Shown: positions 1-5,938 of the stretch, in pieces
How positions within the stretch are numbered: position 1 is the stretch's first letter
How the letters are laid out: each line of letters opens with the position of its first letter
NCBI GenBank assembly: GCA_011322005.1
Contig: DROE01000032.1
Span: 1-7,567, forward strand
Direction of reading: 5' to 3'
DNA from: Devosia sp.
Lineage (GTDB): Bacteria > Pseudomonadota > Alphaproteobacteria > Rhizobiales > Devosiaceae
Length of the DNA: 7,567 nucleotides
Notes under the pieces: generated by a model
Seen by the model: the letters and a program-made list of their open reading frames with translations, nothing else
The model's database searches: none
Told to the model about the DNA's origin: nothing
Translations under genes and position numbers: made by a program

Positions 1-309
1 TATGACCTGAACTATGTGCTGGACCCCGAACGCGACAAGAAAAAACCTGTTGCCCGGGTCAGGGGTCCGGATGGTGACCTTATACTTGAACTCTGGACCG
101 ACCGTCCCGGATTGCAGTTTTACAATGCAGTGACAACGGACATCAAGGTGCCAGGACTGGGGGGCAGAATTTACGGCAAATATTCAGGGCTTTGCCTTGA
201 GGACCAGATGTTGCCCGATGCGCTCAACAATCCGGGCTTTGCCTCGATATTCTGCACGCCGGACCGCCCCTATTCCCACTGGTGCGAGATTGAAATAAAG
301 CAGGCGTGA
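1..309 (+). CDS. galM: Aldose 1-epimerase (mutarotase), C-terminal part; 5' end outside window
   Basis: Aldose 1-epimerases interconvert the alpha and beta anomers of aldoses such as glucose and galactose, usually in the cytoplasm, feeding sugar catabolism. The frame is open from base 1 and ends at a TGA (307-309), giving 102 residues. Visible family signatures, numbered from the window edge, are the strand motif WTDRPGLQFY (32-41), the block around GLCLEDQ whose Glu67 lines up with the catalytic base of the GalM family, and PDALNNPGF (72-80) followed by a proline/tyrosine-rich end. Family members are about 340 residues, so roughly two thirds lies to the left. An internal GTG at 16 could be taken for a start, but the upstream codons (YDLNY) match the family, so the gene is truncated only by the window. 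It converges on the next gene with a 2 bp gap. The exact sugar cannot be told. Confidence 0.9.
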   Translation, partial: YDLNYVLDPERDKKKPVARVRGPDGDLILELWTDRPGLQFYNAVTTDIKVPGLGGRIYGKYSGLCLEDQMLPDALNNPGFASIFCTPDRPYSHWCEIEIKQA

Positions 310-311
310 GG

Positions 312-325
312 TCAGCTAAAGCTGA
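312..325. repeat. 14-bp palindrome at a convergent gene junction
   Basis: TCAGCT and AGCTGA flank two bases (AA), a perfect inverted repeat that includes the stop codon of the minus-strand cold-shock/DUF1294 gene and begins two bases after the stop of the aldose epimerase gene. As RNA it would form a 5-bp stem with a 4-base loop. No U-run follows on either strand, so it is not a standard intrinsic terminator. It may slow transcription from either side or be chance. Confidence 0.35.
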
Positions 326-896
326 GCAAACCAGAGCCCAGCGCGCCAAGCAAGGCGGCGTGGAAAATTATGACACCGACCATGCTGGCCTGAAAGGAAG
401 GCTTTGAGCGCTTGTGACGATACATGTGCTGGGCAATCAGCCCGCCGATGACACCACCTGCCAGATCGATGAAAATGAGGCGGGCTTCCTTTATGCGCCA
501 AAGGCCGAGCCGGGCGGCTTTCTTATCCCAGGAATAGGCGATCAACGAAGCTGCACCCATGGAAACATAGAGCGCAGCCAGCCACAGGGGTGCTTTGCCA
601 AGCATCAGGTCCACCTGCAACAGAATAAGCAGAATGGCGGCAGTTGCCAGATGCAGGGACAGGGGAGCCACAAGTCCGGTACGGGCGGAAATAATGTCTA
701 CTTCACAGGCGGCGGGCCGTCCGTTTCGGCCCTCTATAATTTCGAGCTCAAGCTGGTCGCCGGGGCGGGGGCGGGGCATTTCAGGGTTCAGGGCGTTGAT
801 GTGTACAAAAACCCGCTCGGTGCCGCCTGGAAGGCGGGCAAATCCAAAACCACGCTGGTCATTCCAATCCACCAATTGTGCTTCTGTTCTGGACAT
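312..896 (-). CDS. Cold-shock domain / DUF1294 fusion membrane protein
   Basis: A 194-residue protein with two parts. Residues 1-68 form a cold-shock (OB-fold) nucleic-acid-binding domain with the RNP1-like GFGFA (16-20) and RNP2-like VFVHI (29-33). Residues 76-190 are a DUF1294 membrane domain with about four hydrophobic segments (76-98, 103-122, 141-157, 172-190) and the family motifs DKKAA (124-128), WRIKEARL (133-140) and YRHKRSKPSF (159-168). The fusion is a recurrent one in Proteobacteria, and no function is established. The architecture suggests a membrane-anchored RNA- or ssDNA-binding protein (inference). I chose the ATG at 894-896 because AGGA sits 8 bases upstream and the cold-shock fold begins right after it. 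An in-frame TTG 14 codons further out adds only a non-homologous tail. It lies downstream of comM on the same strand with a 124 bp gap, so it may be read from the comM transcript or from its own promoter. Confidence 0.9.
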   Translation of the reverse strand: MSRTEAQLVDWNDQRGFGFARLPGGTERVFVHINALNPEMPRPRPGDQLELEIIEGRNGRPAACEVDIISARTGLVAPLSLHLATAAILLILLQVDLMLGKAPLWLAALYVSMGAASLIAYSWDKKAARLGLWRIKEARLIFIDLAGGVIGGLIAQHMYRHKRSKPSFQASMVGVIIFHAALLGALGSGLLSFS

Positions 897-1007
897 CAAG
901 GGGTTCCTGTTGCTCCGCAGAGCCAGACTAATCCGCAACGGGTTAAAATGGTCTCACCGGGGGATACAAAAATGCGCATAAAGGGAAGAAAATCCGCTTT
1001 GGAGCAT

Positions 1008-1023
1008 TAGGGTCCAGACCCTA
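1008..1023 (-). terminator. Possible weak hairpin over the comM stop codon
   Basis: TAGGGTC and GACCCTA flank two bases, a perfect 16-bp inverted repeat whose right arm contains the comM stop codon (TAG on the minus strand). The RNA can form a 6-bp GC-containing stem with a 4-base loop. Only scattered U residues follow at a distance (a TTTTC about 18 bases on), so this falls short of a textbook intrinsic terminator. It could attenuate readthrough into the cold-shock/DUF1294 gene. The rest of the gap (897-1007) shows no promoter I would defend. Confidence 0.35.
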
Positions 1024-2538
1024 GCTGGCCAGATTGAGGCGATAACTCAGGGCTTCAGCGATATGGGGACGGGTGACTTTTGCGGAACCTGCAAGGTCGG
1101 CCAGGGTGCGCGCCACCTTGAGCACCCGGTGATAGGCGCGGGCGGACAGGGAAAACTTTTCCGCCGCCTGCACCAGAAGGGCCCGGCTTTCCTTGTCGGG
1201 GTCAACAATCTGCTCGATAAGGGCAGGAGAAGCAGCGGCATTGGTGTGGATGTCAGCGACGTCAAAATTAAAAAAACGCTCCCGCTGCACCTCGCGGGCC
1301 CGGACGACGCGTTCTGCCACCTTGGAACTTGGCTCCGAGGTTCGCTGCCCTATCATATCGGTGGCGGAAACGGCGGGCACATCTATGCGTAAGTCTATGC
1401 GGTCCAGAAACGGGCCTGAGACGCGCCCCTGATAATCAGCAGCGCAACGGTCTCCGCGGCGACAGGTATGGCCGGGGGTGCCGGCAAGCCCGCATTTGCA
1501 CGGGTTCATGGCGGCAACAAGCTGAAAACGGGCCGGAAAGGAAACGCGGGCATTGGCGCGGGCGATGTGGGTTTCTCCCGCTTCAAGGGGCTGGCGCAGG
1601 CTGTCGAGCACCTGGGGCGAGAATTCGGGCAGTTCGTCAAGAAACAGCACCCCGTTATGGGCAAGGGAGACCTCACCGGGCCTGACCTTGAGGCCACCGC
1701 CGACAAGGGCAGCCATGGAGGCGGAGTGATGGGGGCAGCGAAAGGGGCGGCGGTCGGAAACCCGGCCTCCTGCGAGTTCGCCTGCGATGGATTGAATCAT
1801 CGAAACGTCGAGCAATTCACGCGGATTGAGCGGCGGCAGGATTGAAGGGAGACGCGCCGCCAACATGGACTTTCCGGCACCGGGCGGGCCGATCATAAGC
1901 ATATTGTGGCCTCCTGCGGCAGCAATTTCGAGCACGCGCCGCGCCACCTCCTGGCCCCGGATTTCGCCCATATCAGGCAGTATCTCACCGGAGGTCAGAC
2001 GCGCCGCAACCGGACGTGGTGTCAACTGGTTGCCCGTGAGGTGATTGACCAGCGCCAGCAGGCTGTCTGGCGCAATGATTTCGATATCCTCCCCGGCCCA
2101 GGCGGCCTCGGGCCCGCACGAGGAAGGGCAGATTATGCCCATATCACGCCCGTTGGCGGCAATGGCTGCGGGAAGGGTGCCCGAGACAGAAGAGATGCGC
2201 CCGTCCAGCGCCAGTTCTCCGAGCACAAGAAAGTTTTCCGCAGCGTCCGAAGGCACAGCGCCAATTGCACCCATCAAACCAAGGGCAATGGGCAAATCAT
2301 AGTGGGAGCCCTCTTTGGGCAGGTCGGCGGGAGCAAGATTTATGGTGATGCGTTTGGGGGGCAGGGAAAGACCGGAAGCGACCAGCGCGGCGCGCACTCT
2401 CTCGCGGCTTTCCGCAACCGCCTTGTCGGGCAGGCCAACGATGGTGAAAGCAGGCAGACCCGGTGCGACCTGCACCTGTACGTCCACCAGCACCGCCTCA
2501 ATGCCGCGAAAAGCAACCGTTTGTACCCGTGTAACCAT
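1021..2538 (-). CDS. comM: ComM/YifB family AAA+ ATPase (Mg-chelatase-like)
   Basis: A 505-residue full-length member of the YifB/ComM family, cytoplasmic hexameric AAA+ ATPases. In Vibrio and other naturally competent bacteria ComM is a branch-migration helicase that helps integrate incoming single-stranded DNA; the role in non-competent hosts is unclear. The N-terminal Lon-protease-like (ChlI) domain fills about residues 1-180. The AAA+ core carries Walker A GPPGAGKS (217-224), Walker B VLFLDE (297-302), a sensor-type Asn in AAMNPC (345), four cysteines (347, 349, 359, 365) that probably bind zinc, and the family hallmark GPFLDRIDL (376-384). The C-terminal helical lid has SARAYHRVLKVARTLADL (465-482). 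The ATG at 2536-2538 is chosen because MVTRVQTVAFRG is the typical family N-terminus. No Shine-Dalgarno is visible before it, so initiation may be weak or leaderless. An in-frame TTG 11 codons upstream is less likely. Despite the old name, it is not the chlorophyll magnesium chelatase. Confidence 0.95.
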   Translation of the reverse strand: MVTRVQTVAFRGIEAVLVDVQVQVAPGLPAFTIVGLPDKAVAESRERVRAALVASGLSLPPKRITINLAPADLPKEGSHYDLPIALGLMGAIGAVPSDAAENFLVLGELALDGRISSVSGTLPAAIAANGRDMGIICPSSCGPEAAWAGEDIEIIAPDSLLALVNHLTGNQLTPRPVAARLTSGEILPDMGEIRGQEVARRVLEIAAAGGHNMLMIGPPGAGKSMLAARLPSILPPLNPRELLDVSMIQSIAGELAGGRVSDRRPFRCPHHSASMAALVGGGLKVRPGEVSLAHNGVLFLDELPEFSPQVLDSLRQPLEAGETHIARANARVSFPARFQLVAAMNPCKCGLAGTPGHTCRRGDRCAADYQGRVSGPFLDRIDLRIDVPAVSATDMIGQRTSEPSSKVAERVVRAREVQRERFFNFDVADIHTNAAASPALIEQIVDPDKESRALLVQAAEKFSLSARAYHRVLKVARTLADLAGSAKVTRPHIAEALSYRLNLAS

Positions 2539-2669
2539 ATCGCAAATGCAGCTTGAACCAGATTTCCCCAATTATCGGGAGCAACGCTAGCAGGCCGGGA
2601 AGGAATGCGCAAGAACATTACAAGAACAAAAAGTCAGAATTTCAGAACCGGAGGATTTTCTGCCCTTTT

Positions 2670-2682
2670 GCACTCGCAGTGC
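2670..2682. promoter_or_regulatory. 13-bp palindrome between comM and the sulfotransferase gene
   Basis: GCACT and AGTGC arms flank the three bases CGC. It lies seven bases to the left of a larger dyad, in the divergent region of two oppositely transcribed genes. As DNA it could be half of a composite operator; as RNA it would be a small 5-bp hairpin. It resembles half of a CIRCE element in base composition but lacks the 9-base spacer and full arms. Confidence 0.3.
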
Positions 2683-2688
2683 CGGAAA

Positions 2689-2712
2689 CGAGGGAATAAT
2701 GTTATACCCTCG
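2689..2712. promoter_or_regulatory. 24-bp dyad symmetry upstream of the sulfotransferase gene
   Basis: The left half CGAGGGAATAAT and the reverse complement of the right half, CGAGGGTATAAC, agree at 10 of 12 positions, with 6-bp outer arms perfectly paired. The centre is AT-rich and contains TTATAC, which could serve as a -10 hexamer for the rightward gene, but no good -35 is found at the right distance. The dyad ends 23 bp before the sulfotransferase ATG, a position suited to a repressor operator or to a 5' leader hairpin controlling translation. Symmetry is seen directly; the regulatory role is inferred. Confidence 0.4.
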
Positions 2713-2735
2713 GGGGGAACAGGCGGACGGAGACA

Positions 2736-3914
2736 ATGCCGGAAAACAACAGGCCAGAGACCAAAGGACAGCCCGACCCGTTCCGGTTCTGGCATATGCG
2801 GTTCTGGCACGGAATGAAGTTTTCCGCCTGGTTGGGCCTGCTGGTGCGTAACGGGTTTGCCGTTACACCGGGCAGACTGGGTCTGGCTTTGACAATAACT
2901 TTGATGAGCGTTGCAAATTCAGTCCTCAGGGTGCTTCAGGAAGTGATGCTTTACCCGTTCATCAGGCGCGCGCGCATAGAGGAGCCACCCATTTTTGTCC
3001 TTGGCCACTGGCGTTCTGGCACCACCATGCTGCACGAGGTAATGGTGCTGGACGAGCGTTTTTCCTGCCCCAACACTTATCAGTGCATGACGCCCAATCA
3101 TTTTCTGCTCACCTCGTGGTTTGCGCTCAGATTGACGTTTTTGCTGCCCAAGAAAAGGCCCATGGATGAAATGGGAGTGGGCTGGCTTCAGCCGCAGGAG
3201 GACGAATTTGCGCTGGTCAATCTGGGCCAGCCCTCTCCCTATCGCTCTATTGCATTTCCAAATTCCAACCCTTGTGAGGGAGCATTGAACCTGGAAGGGC
3301 TGAGTGAAACACAACATTCGAACTGGAAGACAGCCCTCATGTGGTTTTTGAGGCGCGTCGGCATGCAAACCAGGGGAACACTGGTGGTCAAATCACCGAC
3401 ACACACGGCGCGGGTGAAAACCCTGCTGGAGCTGTTCCCGGACTCAAAGTTTGTCCTTGTCGTGCGCAACCCCCACGAGGTTTTTGCTTCCACAGTTAAA
3501 CTCTGGTCGGCCCTTAGGCACTCGCAGAGTTTGCAGGTTACTGACAATTGCGATCTGGAAGCGAAAGTGTTCCAGGATTTTGAAACCATGTTCGAAGCCT
3601 TTGAGCGCGACAGGAGCCTCATCCCCGAGGGACACCTGTTTGAAACCCGCTTTGAGGACTTTGTTGATAGCCCCGCTGGCGAGATGGAACGGCTATATGG
3701 CGAGCTTGGTCTTGGCGGCTTTGAACGCTCTCGCCCGGCGATTGAAAGTTATTTTGCCCGGCGGGCCGATTATCAAAGGGATGCCTATTCCCTGACGCCC
3801 GAATTGCGCGAGGAAATCGGACGGCGCTGGGGTCCGTTCATGAAACGCTATGGTTATGATGCAGGACAGAACCGGCAATCCAAAGCCTGGGCGAGGCAGG
3901 ATAAAACAGGCTAG
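2736..3914 (+). CDS. PAPS-dependent sulfotransferase family protein
   Basis: A 392-residue protein of the bacterial Sulfotransfer_3-like group, which moves sulfate from PAPS to a hydroxyl or amino acceptor. The 5'-phosphosulfate loop is GHWRSGTTMLH (90-100), preceded by the usual strand PPIFVL. The 3'-phosphate site is Arg244 and Ser252 in VVRNPHEVFASTVKLW, with the normal 8-residue spacing. VVKSPTHTARV (217-227) is the core motif common in bacterial members, and TYQCMTPNHFLL (114-125) is typical of this subgroup. A hydrophobic stretch at 48-76 may anchor it to the membrane. The C-terminus has the common RYGY ending. The ATG at 2736 has GGAG three bases upstream, a short spacing; no better start is seen before the catalytic core. 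The acceptor is unknown, and no PAPS-synthesis or glycan gene is present to hint at it. It is the only + strand gene between the two divergent regions, and its stop overlaps marC's stop. Confidence 0.9.
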   Translation: MPENNRPETKGQPDPFRFWHMRFWHGMKFSAWLGLLVRNGFAVTPGRLGLALTITLMSVANSVLRVLQEVMLYPFIRRARIEEPPIFVLGHWRSGTTMLHEVMVLDERFSCPNTYQCMTPNHFLLTSWFALRLTFLLPKKRPMDEMGVGWLQPQEDEFALVNLGQPSPYRSIAFPNSNPCEGALNLEGLSETQHSNWKTALMWFLRRVGMQTRGTLVVKSPTHTARVKTLLELFPDSKFVLVVRNPHEVFASTVKLWSALRHSQSLQVTDNCDLEAKVFQDFETMFEAFERDRSLIPEGHLFETRFEDFVDSPAGEMERLYGELGLGGFERSRPAIESYFARRADYQRDAYSLTPELREEIGRRWGPFMKRYGYDAGQNRQSKAWARQDKTG

Positions 3915-4537
3915 CCCAGAAGACCGCTGGCCTTGATACCGTCAAAGATGAACTGCACCGCCAGCGCGGCCAGCAGAATGCCCACAACCCGCGAAACCAC
4001 CGACAATCCGGTGAGCCCGAGCAGGCGCTGAATGGGCATGGCCAGCAGCAAAGTTATCCAGGCAATGAACATGATGGAAACCAGCGCGGCGAGCACCAGC
4101 CAGAACTCGGTGTCACTCTTGGCACCGGTGGTGAGCAGAATGACCGCGCTGATGGCGCCGGGACCGGACAGAAGCGGCATGGCCAGCGGAAACACCGAGA
4201 TGTCGTTGCGCTCCTGGCTCTCCACATTTTCCTGCTTGGTGGTGCTGGTACCCCCCGAATGGCGGGCAAAAACCATGTCGATGGCAATCAGCATCAGCAG
4301 GATTCCCCCGGCGGTTCTAAGAGCAGGGATGGTGATGCCGAACACATCCAGAATCTGATTGCCCAGAAGGGCGAAAAACAACAGGATTGCGGTGGCAATC
4401 AACACACCGCGTGTGGCGAAGGTAAAACGCTCACGGGCGGTATTATCCTTGGTCAGGGCAGCGAAAATAAAGGCGATGTCGGCTACGCCGACAGTGGCAA
4501 AAAAGGTGGCAATGGCGACAATATAGGTACTGGACAT
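3911..4537 (-). CDS. MarC family inner-membrane protein
   Basis: A 208-residue integral membrane protein of the MarC family (PF01914), whose function is unknown; the early link to multiple antibiotic resistance has not held up. Six hydrophobic segments lie near 5-27, 43-62, 68-90, 114-137, 143-167 and 182-203, with a polar charged loop at 92-113 between the two three-helix halves. Family blocks visible are FGITIPALRTAGGILLMLIAIDM (in 66-88) and PLAMPLLSGPGAISAVI (117-133). The first helix has VADIAFIFAALT where many members have an N/D-P motif, so the subgroup is divergent there. The ATG at 4535-4537 lacks a clear Shine-Dalgarno. It follows gshB by 45 bp in the same direction, so cotranscription is plausible, with a stem-loop in the gap. 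Its TAG overlaps the opposite-strand sulfotransferase TAG. Confidence 0.9.
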   Translation of the reverse strand: MSSTYIVAIATFFATVGVADIAFIFAALTKDNTARERFTFATRGVLIATAILLFFALLGNQILDVFGITIPALRTAGGILLMLIAIDMVFARHSGGTSTTKQENVESQERNDISVFPLAMPLLSGPGAISAVILLTTGAKSDTEFWLVLAALVSIMFIAWITLLLAMPIQRLLGLTGLSVVSRVVGILLAALAVQFIFDGIKASGLLG

Positions 4538-4550
4538 TATTGTTGTCTGG

Positions 4551-4580
4551 CACAGCGCAACGCGGGGTGCAAGCGCTGTG
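4551..4580 (-). repeat. Inverted repeat / stem-loop between gshB and marC
   Basis: CACAGCGC (4551-4558) and GCGCTGTG (4573-4580) are perfect 8-bp arms around 14 bases. The structure begins two bases after the gshB stop on the minus strand and ends 13 bases before the marC ATG. No U-run follows, so it is not a classic intrinsic terminator. It could protect the gshB transcript 3' end, modulate marC translation, or be an operator with half-sites 22 bp apart (two helical turns). Confidence 0.5.
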
Positions 4581-4582
4581 AT

Positions 4583-5530
4583 TTATCGCCGCTTTTCGAT
4601 GGCGTCCAGTATCAGGGCTGCGATATCGGGACCGCCGAAGCGCTTGATTTCGCGGATGCCAGTGGGGGAAGTGACGTTTATTTCGGTGAGGTAATCACCG
4701 ATGACGTCAATACCGACAAAGATAAACCCGCGCTCCTTAAGTGCCGGAGCAATCGTTGCGCAGATTTCGCGCTCACGCGCGGTCAGTTCGCTCAGTTCAG
4801 GACGCCCTCCCACATGCATGTTGGAGCGCGCCTCCCCCTTGGCCGGGATGCGGTTCAACCCCACAGGCACCGGCTCCCCGTCAATTATGATGATACGCTT
4901 GTCGCCTTTTCTGACATCGGGCAGGTATTTCTGAATCATGAAGGGTTCGGTGTAATTCTGTTCAAACAGTTCGATGAGTGATGCCAGATTCTGATCGCCC
5001 TCCGAGATGAAAAACACCCCGGCGCCACCATTGCCGTACAAGGGCTTGACGATGATGTCGGCGTGAATATCGCGGAATGCGACAATGGCATCGCGGTCGC
5101 GGGTAATCAGGGTGGGCGGCATCAGGTCGGGAAATTCCATGACCAGAATTTTCTCCGGGGCGTTGCGCACTTCAGCGGGGGCATTGACCACCAGCGTTTC
5201 GGCGTGAAGGTGCTCCAGCATGTGGGTGATAGTGATGTAATTCATGTCAAATGGGGGGTCCTGACGCTGCAGGATGACGTCAAAGCGGGAGAGGTCGGTA
5301 TCCCTGAATTCCCCCGTTACGAAATGCTCGCCTTTGGGTCTGTCCATGACTTCAACAGGGGCAACGCTTGCTTTAACGGTTGCGTTTTCAAATGCCAGAG
5401 AGGAGGGATTGTAATAGAACAGGTCGTGGCCGCGGCCCTGGGCCTCAAGCATCATGGCAAAGGTGGAATCGCCGGTTGGTTCAATGTCCTGAATGGGGTC
5501 CATCTGAACGGCGATGCTGAGTTTTTTCAT
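4583..5530 (-). CDS. gshB: Glutathione synthase
   Basis: GshB joins gamma-glutamylcysteine and glycine with ATP to make glutathione, the last step of the pathway, in the cytoplasm. The 315-residue product matches the usual length (about 316 in E. coli). The N-terminal GSH-S substrate domain covers about 1-118, starting MKKLSIAVQMDPI; the ATP-grasp domain follows. Visible motifs are the glycine-rich ATP loop KPLYGNGGAGVF (162-173), GDKRI (209-213), RIPAKGEARSNMHVGG (227-242), and the metal/ATP-binding end VIGDYLTEINVTSPTGI with Glu283 and Asn285. The ATG at 5528-5530 gives the canonical N-terminus and has GGGA about 7 bases upstream; an in-frame TTG seven codons earlier is rejected. It lies 30 bp after yraN and is probably cotranscribed with rsmI-yraN. 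gshA is not in the window. Confidence 0.97.
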   Translation of the reverse strand: MKKLSIAVQMDPIQDIEPTGDSTFAMMLEAQGRGHDLFYYNPSSLAFENATVKASVAPVEVMDRPKGEHFVTGEFRDTDLSRFDVILQRQDPPFDMNYITITHMLEHLHAETLVVNAPAEVRNAPEKILVMEFPDLMPPTLITRDRDAIVAFRDIHADIIVKPLYGNGGAGVFFISEGDQNLASLIELFEQNYTEPFMIQKYLPDVRKGDKRIIIIDGEPVPVGLNRIPAKGEARSNMHVGGRPELSELTAREREICATIAPALKERGFIFVGIDVIGDYLTEINVTSPTGIREIKRFGGPDIAALILDAIEKRR

Positions 5531-5560
5531 TTTTATTCCCGGGTCTGTCAAAGTTCAGGT

Positions 5561-5938
5561 TTATCCGGCCTCAAAGGCCCCCTGCAAATGGTGGGGCCAG
5601 GCATTGGGGGCAAGGAAAATTACATCAAAGCGCAGATGTTTTTGCGCCAGTTCAGGGTTTTTCGCCAGAAAAAACTGTGCAGCCCTGACGATGCGGCGCC
5701 GGTTGACGCTGGCCAGCGCGTCATATTCGTCAGCACCGGATCGGCGCATCTTCACTTCCACAAAAACCACAGCGTCACCTTTTCTGGCGATGATATCTAT
5801 TTCACCGCCGGGTGTTTTGTAGCGCTGCTCCACAATCGCATAGAGTTTGAGCCGGAGATAGAGACGGGCAAAAGCCTCGGCGAAGCGTCCGCTTCTTTCT
5901 GCGCTTCGCCTAAGATTTGAGCTTGAGCGCTTCATCAT
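5561..5938 (-). CDS. yraN: YraN family (UPF0102) putative nuclease-fold protein
   Basis: A 125-residue protein of the UPF0102/YraN family, which has a restriction-endonuclease-like (Holliday-junction-resolvase-related) fold; biochemical function is unproven. The PD-(D/E)XK pattern is intact: Glu21 in the first helix (GRFAEAFA), Asp48 in GGEIDIIA, and Glu61 and Lys63 in VVFVEVKMR, followed by the helix SVNRRRIVRAAQFFL (78-92) and LRFDVIFL (102-109). The start is a tandem ATGATG (5938-5933). An AGG sits 3 bases before the first and 6 before the second, so the second ATG (124 residues) may be the one used. A longer reading to 6082 is open only because it runs through rsmI in another frame and adds non-homologous sequence. 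The start overlaps the end of rsmI by 29 bp, suggesting translational coupling. Confidence 0.93.
   Translation of the reverse strand: MMKRSSSNLRRSAERSGRFAEAFARLYLRLKLYAIVEQRYKTPGGEIDIIARKGDAVVFVEVKMRRSGADEYDALASVNRRRIVRAAQFFLAKNPELAQKHLRFDVIFLAPNAWPHHLQGAFEAG

Noticed and set aside
414..1010. 198-residue open frame on the + strand opposite the cold-shock/DUF1294 gene
   Set aside because: It is fully antisense to a well-supported gene, has no recognisable domain and a low-complexity, Gly/Gln/His-rich composition typical of antisense frames in GC-rich DNA.
1021..2538. Magnesium chelatase subunit for (bacterio)chlorophyll synthesis
   Set aside because: Domain order, the cysteine set and the N-terminal Lon-like domain identify ComM/YifB, and no photosynthesis genes are nearby.
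1906..2556. 216-residue + strand open frame opposite comM
   Set aside because: Antisense to the clearly conserved ComM coding sequence; no motifs and no supporting ribosome site.
2668..2682. CIRCE-like heat-shock element (GCACTC half-site)
   Set aside because: A real CIRCE has 9-bp arms separated by 9 bases; here the arms are 5 bp with a 3-base spacer, and the downstream gene is not a chaperone.
2605..2817. 70-residue frame in the comM/sulfotransferase gap as a possible small gene
   Set aside because: No ribosome site, no hydrophobic or structured segment, and it runs into the sulfotransferase in another frame.
4259..4981. 240-residue + strand open frame across the marC-gshB junction
   Set aside because: Antisense to two conserved genes; composition (Gly, Asp, Gln, Cys rich) is that of a shadow frame.
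5063..5920. 285-residue + strand open frame opposite gshB and yraN
   Set aside because: It is long, but it lies entirely antisense to GshB and YraN, whose catalytic motifs are intact. No protein family is recognisable.
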